From contig CAMKAM010000022.1 of assembly GCA_946410475.1 (NCBI GenBank), positions 1-13,533 on the forward strand: DNA of 13,533 nt, read 5' to 3'. This stretch comes from an uncultured Bacillota bacterium. Lineage in GTDB: Bacteria > Bacillota > Clostridia > Peptostreptococcales > Anaerovoracaceae. The position numbers and the translations under genes are program-made. The notes under the pieces are model-generated. The model ran no database searches. It worked only from the letters and a program-made list of their open reading frames with translations, and was not told the DNA's origin. Below, piece by piece: positions 12,005 to 13,533 of the stretch (position 1 is its first letter; each line of letters starts with the position of its first letter).

Positions 12005-13285
12005 TTACTGCTGCTGTTGCTCTATCTGCTTGCCGCTCGCCGCGAGAAGCTTCGTCTTCAGTTCTTCCTCGATCCTCGTCAGTTCTTTCTCAGCATTCTT
12101 TCTGCGTTCACGACCTGCTTCCTGGATCTCGATGACCTCGTCGATCGTCGATATCAGCTGCTCGTTCGTATGCTCGAGCGTCTCTATGTCTACTATCGCC
12201 CTCTCGTTCTGCTCGGCGACCGAGATCGTCGCCTGCTTGAGCGTGTCGGCGTTCTTTTTCATGACTTCGTTGATCGTATCCGTTACGAGCTGCTGCGCCT
12301 TGGCTGCTTCCTCAGCGTGAGCCACTCCGAGCGCGAGTACCATCTGGTTCTTCCAGAGCGGGATCGCATTGTTCAGCGTCGACTGGATCTTCTCCGCCAT
12401 GATCGCATCGTCTTCCTGTACGAGCCTGATCTGCGGCGCCGACTGGAGCGTGATCGCCCTAGTCAGATCGAGATCGTGGAGTTTCTTCTCGAAGCGGTCG
12501 CACATCGACGCGAGGTCTCTCGCCTCCTGAGCGTCTTCTTCCAGACCCGACTGCTGCGCCTTCAGCTGCAGCTCTACCAGCTGTCCGTTCCTGACCTCAT
12601 CGAGTTTCTGACGGCCGGCTGCGATGTACATCGACAGTTCTTTGAAGTACAGCTTGTTCTGATCGTACAGTTTGTCCATCAGGGAAATGTCCTTGAGCAG
12701 CGTGAACTGGTGGCTTTCGAGCGCCTTCGATACCTTGTTGATGTTCTGCTCGCTGGTCGCGTACTGTACCTTCAGGGCGTCGATCTTGTTCTGGCCTTTC
12801 TGGAAGAGTCCGCGCAGCCCCTTCTTGTCCTCTTTGCCGAAGCCTCTGATCTCAGTGGTAAGCTCCGCCAGCATCTTTCCCATCTCTCCGAAGTCCTTAG
12901 TGCGCACACCCTGCAGCGCCTGCTCCGAGAACATCGCCGTCTTCTTCTGGGCTCCCGCTCCGTACTTCATGATCTGATCCATGTTAGTAAGGTCGATCTG
13001 CTTCGAGAAATTGGCTATCTGCTTCTGCTCCGCTTCGGTGAATCTCTCCTTCGCGAACATCTCATCTCTCGTCACCTGAGCCGCTGTGTCCATAGTCATC
13101 AGCGGTATCTTGACGTCGTCGACATCGTCGAGAGTAAGCGTCGGGGTCTCGCCTGCCGGCTCTTCTGCGTAAGCAGCCTTCGCCTCTTCATCCGATACTA
13201 CCTCGAAATCAGCGTCCTGCACCATTTCCTCCGCTGCATCCGCTATACCTTCAGCTGCCTTGTTCATTTCTTTTATATCCGCCAT
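12005..13285 (-). CDS. TelA-family protein (toxic anion resistance family)
   Basis: A 426-residue, almost wholly helical, soluble protein of the TelA family (Pfam PF05816). Family hallmarks are the segment around 85-120 (FSKQIDLTNMDQIMKYGAGAQ) and the long helical core with LQSAPQIRLVQEDDAIMAEKI near 296-316 and LWKNQMVLALG further on. The N-terminal 60 residues are acidic and variable, and the C terminus ends in a short poly-Gln. TelA relatives were named for tellurite resistance and are linked to cell-envelope stress and nisin tolerance in some firmicutes, but the mechanism is not known. The SD AAAGGAG lies about 7 bases before ATG 13285. It is the first gene of an operon with the zinc-ribbon gene and xpaC, the usual XpaC-TelA partnership. 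Confidence 0.9.
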   Translation of the reverse strand: MADIKEMNKAAEGIADAAEEMVQDADFEVVSDEEAKAAYAEEPAGETPTLTLDDVDDVKIPLMTMDTAAQVTRDEMFAKERFTEAEQKQIANFSKQIDLTNMDQIMKYGAGAQKKTAMFSEQALQGVRTKDFGEMGKMLAELTTEIRGFGKEDKKGLRGLFQKGQNKIDALKVQYATSEQNINKVSKALESHQFTLLKDISLMDKLYDQNKLYFKELSMYIAAGRQKLDEVRNGQLVELQLKAQQSGLEEDAQEARDLASMCDRFEKKLHDLDLTRAITLQSAPQIRLVQEDDAIMAEKIQSTLNNAIPLWKNQMVLALGVAHAEEAAKAQQLVTDTINEVMKKNADTLKQATISVAEQNERAIVDIETLEHTNEQLISTIDEVIEIQEAGRERRKNAEKELTRIEEELKTKLLAASGKQIEQQQQ

Positions 13286-13355
13286 CTTTTTACTCCTTTT
13301 GTCTCCTGCTTTTGATTTCTTTATGTTTCGGTTTTTTCGCCACTTTTACGCCTTT

Positions 13356-13384
13356 ATTTTACCATGATAAAGTGCTTATTACAA
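13356..13384 (-). promoter_or_regulatory. SigA-type promoter of the telA operon
   Basis: On the minus strand: -35 TTGTAA (13379-13384), a 17-bp spacer, and -10 TAAAAT (13356-13361), set about 70 bp before the telA start. It is close to consensus in both boxes and correctly spaced. It is divergent from the plus-strand promoter candidate at 13441. Confidence 0.65.
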
Positions 13385-13440
13385 ACAGCACGGCTTGCGG
13401 AAAAGCAGACAAAAACATCGCATCGGATGCGGACTGTATG

Positions 13441-13468
13441 TTATCATTACACCGTGACCGAACATAAT
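13441..13468 (+). promoter_or_regulatory. Candidate promoter of the right-edge gene
   Basis: TTATCA (13441-13446), a 16-bp spacer, and CATAAT (13463-13468), with a predicted start about 33 bp before the ATG at 13508. An alternative extended -10, TGTTATCAT at 13439-13447, overlaps it. Confidence 0.4.
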
Positions 13469-13507
13469 GATCAGGCATACAAAAGTAACGATTAAAAGGA
13501 TCAGGAA

Positions 13508-13533
13508 ATGTCAAGATTTGAGGCAACGATCAG
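13508..13533 (+). CDS. Start of a plus-strand gene, cut by the window edge
   Basis: ATG at 13508, preceded by AAAGGA with 7-base spacing, opens a frame reading MSRFEATI before the window ends. It is the only plus-strand gene and would be divergent from telA. Eight residues are too few to name a family. Confidence 0.5.

Noticed and set aside
12017..13315. Long plus-strand open frame (432 codons) opposite telA
   Set aside because: It is Arg/Leu/His-rich with no family features and mirrors the telA frame on the other strand.
1..13533. tRNA or rRNA genes, insertion sequences or prophage parts
   Set aside because: No cloverleaf arms, rRNA landmarks, transposase, integrase or phage proteins were seen on either strand.

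Overview
The window looks like a piece of chromosome from a mid-to-high GC member of the Firmicutes, probably an anaerobic clostridial lineage. The evidence is the TPP-riboswitch thi salvage operon, the TelA/XpaC pair, strong AAGGAGG-type Shine-Dalgarno (SD) sites and SigA-type promoters. The placement is inferred from gene families only. Nearly every gene lies on the minus strand, so transcription runs from high to low coordinates. The only plus-strand gene is a fragment entering at the right edge (13508).

Right block (13533 to 9730): one SigA-like promoter (13356-13384) drives telA, a membrane-anchored zinc-ribbon protein and an XpaC-family protein with its own zinc ribbon. The block ends at an intrinsic terminator at 9730-9763.

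Central block (9377 to 1623): a promoter, a TPP (THI-box) riboswitch with a terminator platform, then thiM, thiE, a HAD phosphatase, thiD, cytX, tenA and an M20 amidohydrolase, followed by a lipoprotein. Together they describe salvage of thiamine from the environment. CytX brings in hydroxymethylpyrimidine (HMP). TenA, perhaps with the M20 enzyme, recovers HMP from thiamine breakdown products. ThiD and ThiM phosphorylate the pyrimidine and thiazole halves, and ThiE joins them to thiamine phosphate. No thiC, thiG, thiS, thiF, thiH, thiL or thiN is present here.

Left block (1454 to 1): a 33-residue membrane peptide gene with a strong ribosome site and its own GC-rich terminator, then a LOG-family nucleotide phosphoribohydrolase. 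The LOG promoter is placed so that its mRNA may be leaderless. A terminator at 99-150 closes this gene.

The most unusual feature is outside the genes. Six copies of a conserved element, GTGTAC-N27-GTACAC with a T-rich interior, sit in two gene-free zones (881-1140 and 9612-9915). The spacing is 27 in five copies and 26 in one, although the middle sequence varies. In addition, most intergenic gaps carry short tandem duplications of 11 to 39 bp, one of which multiplies the thiE stop codon.
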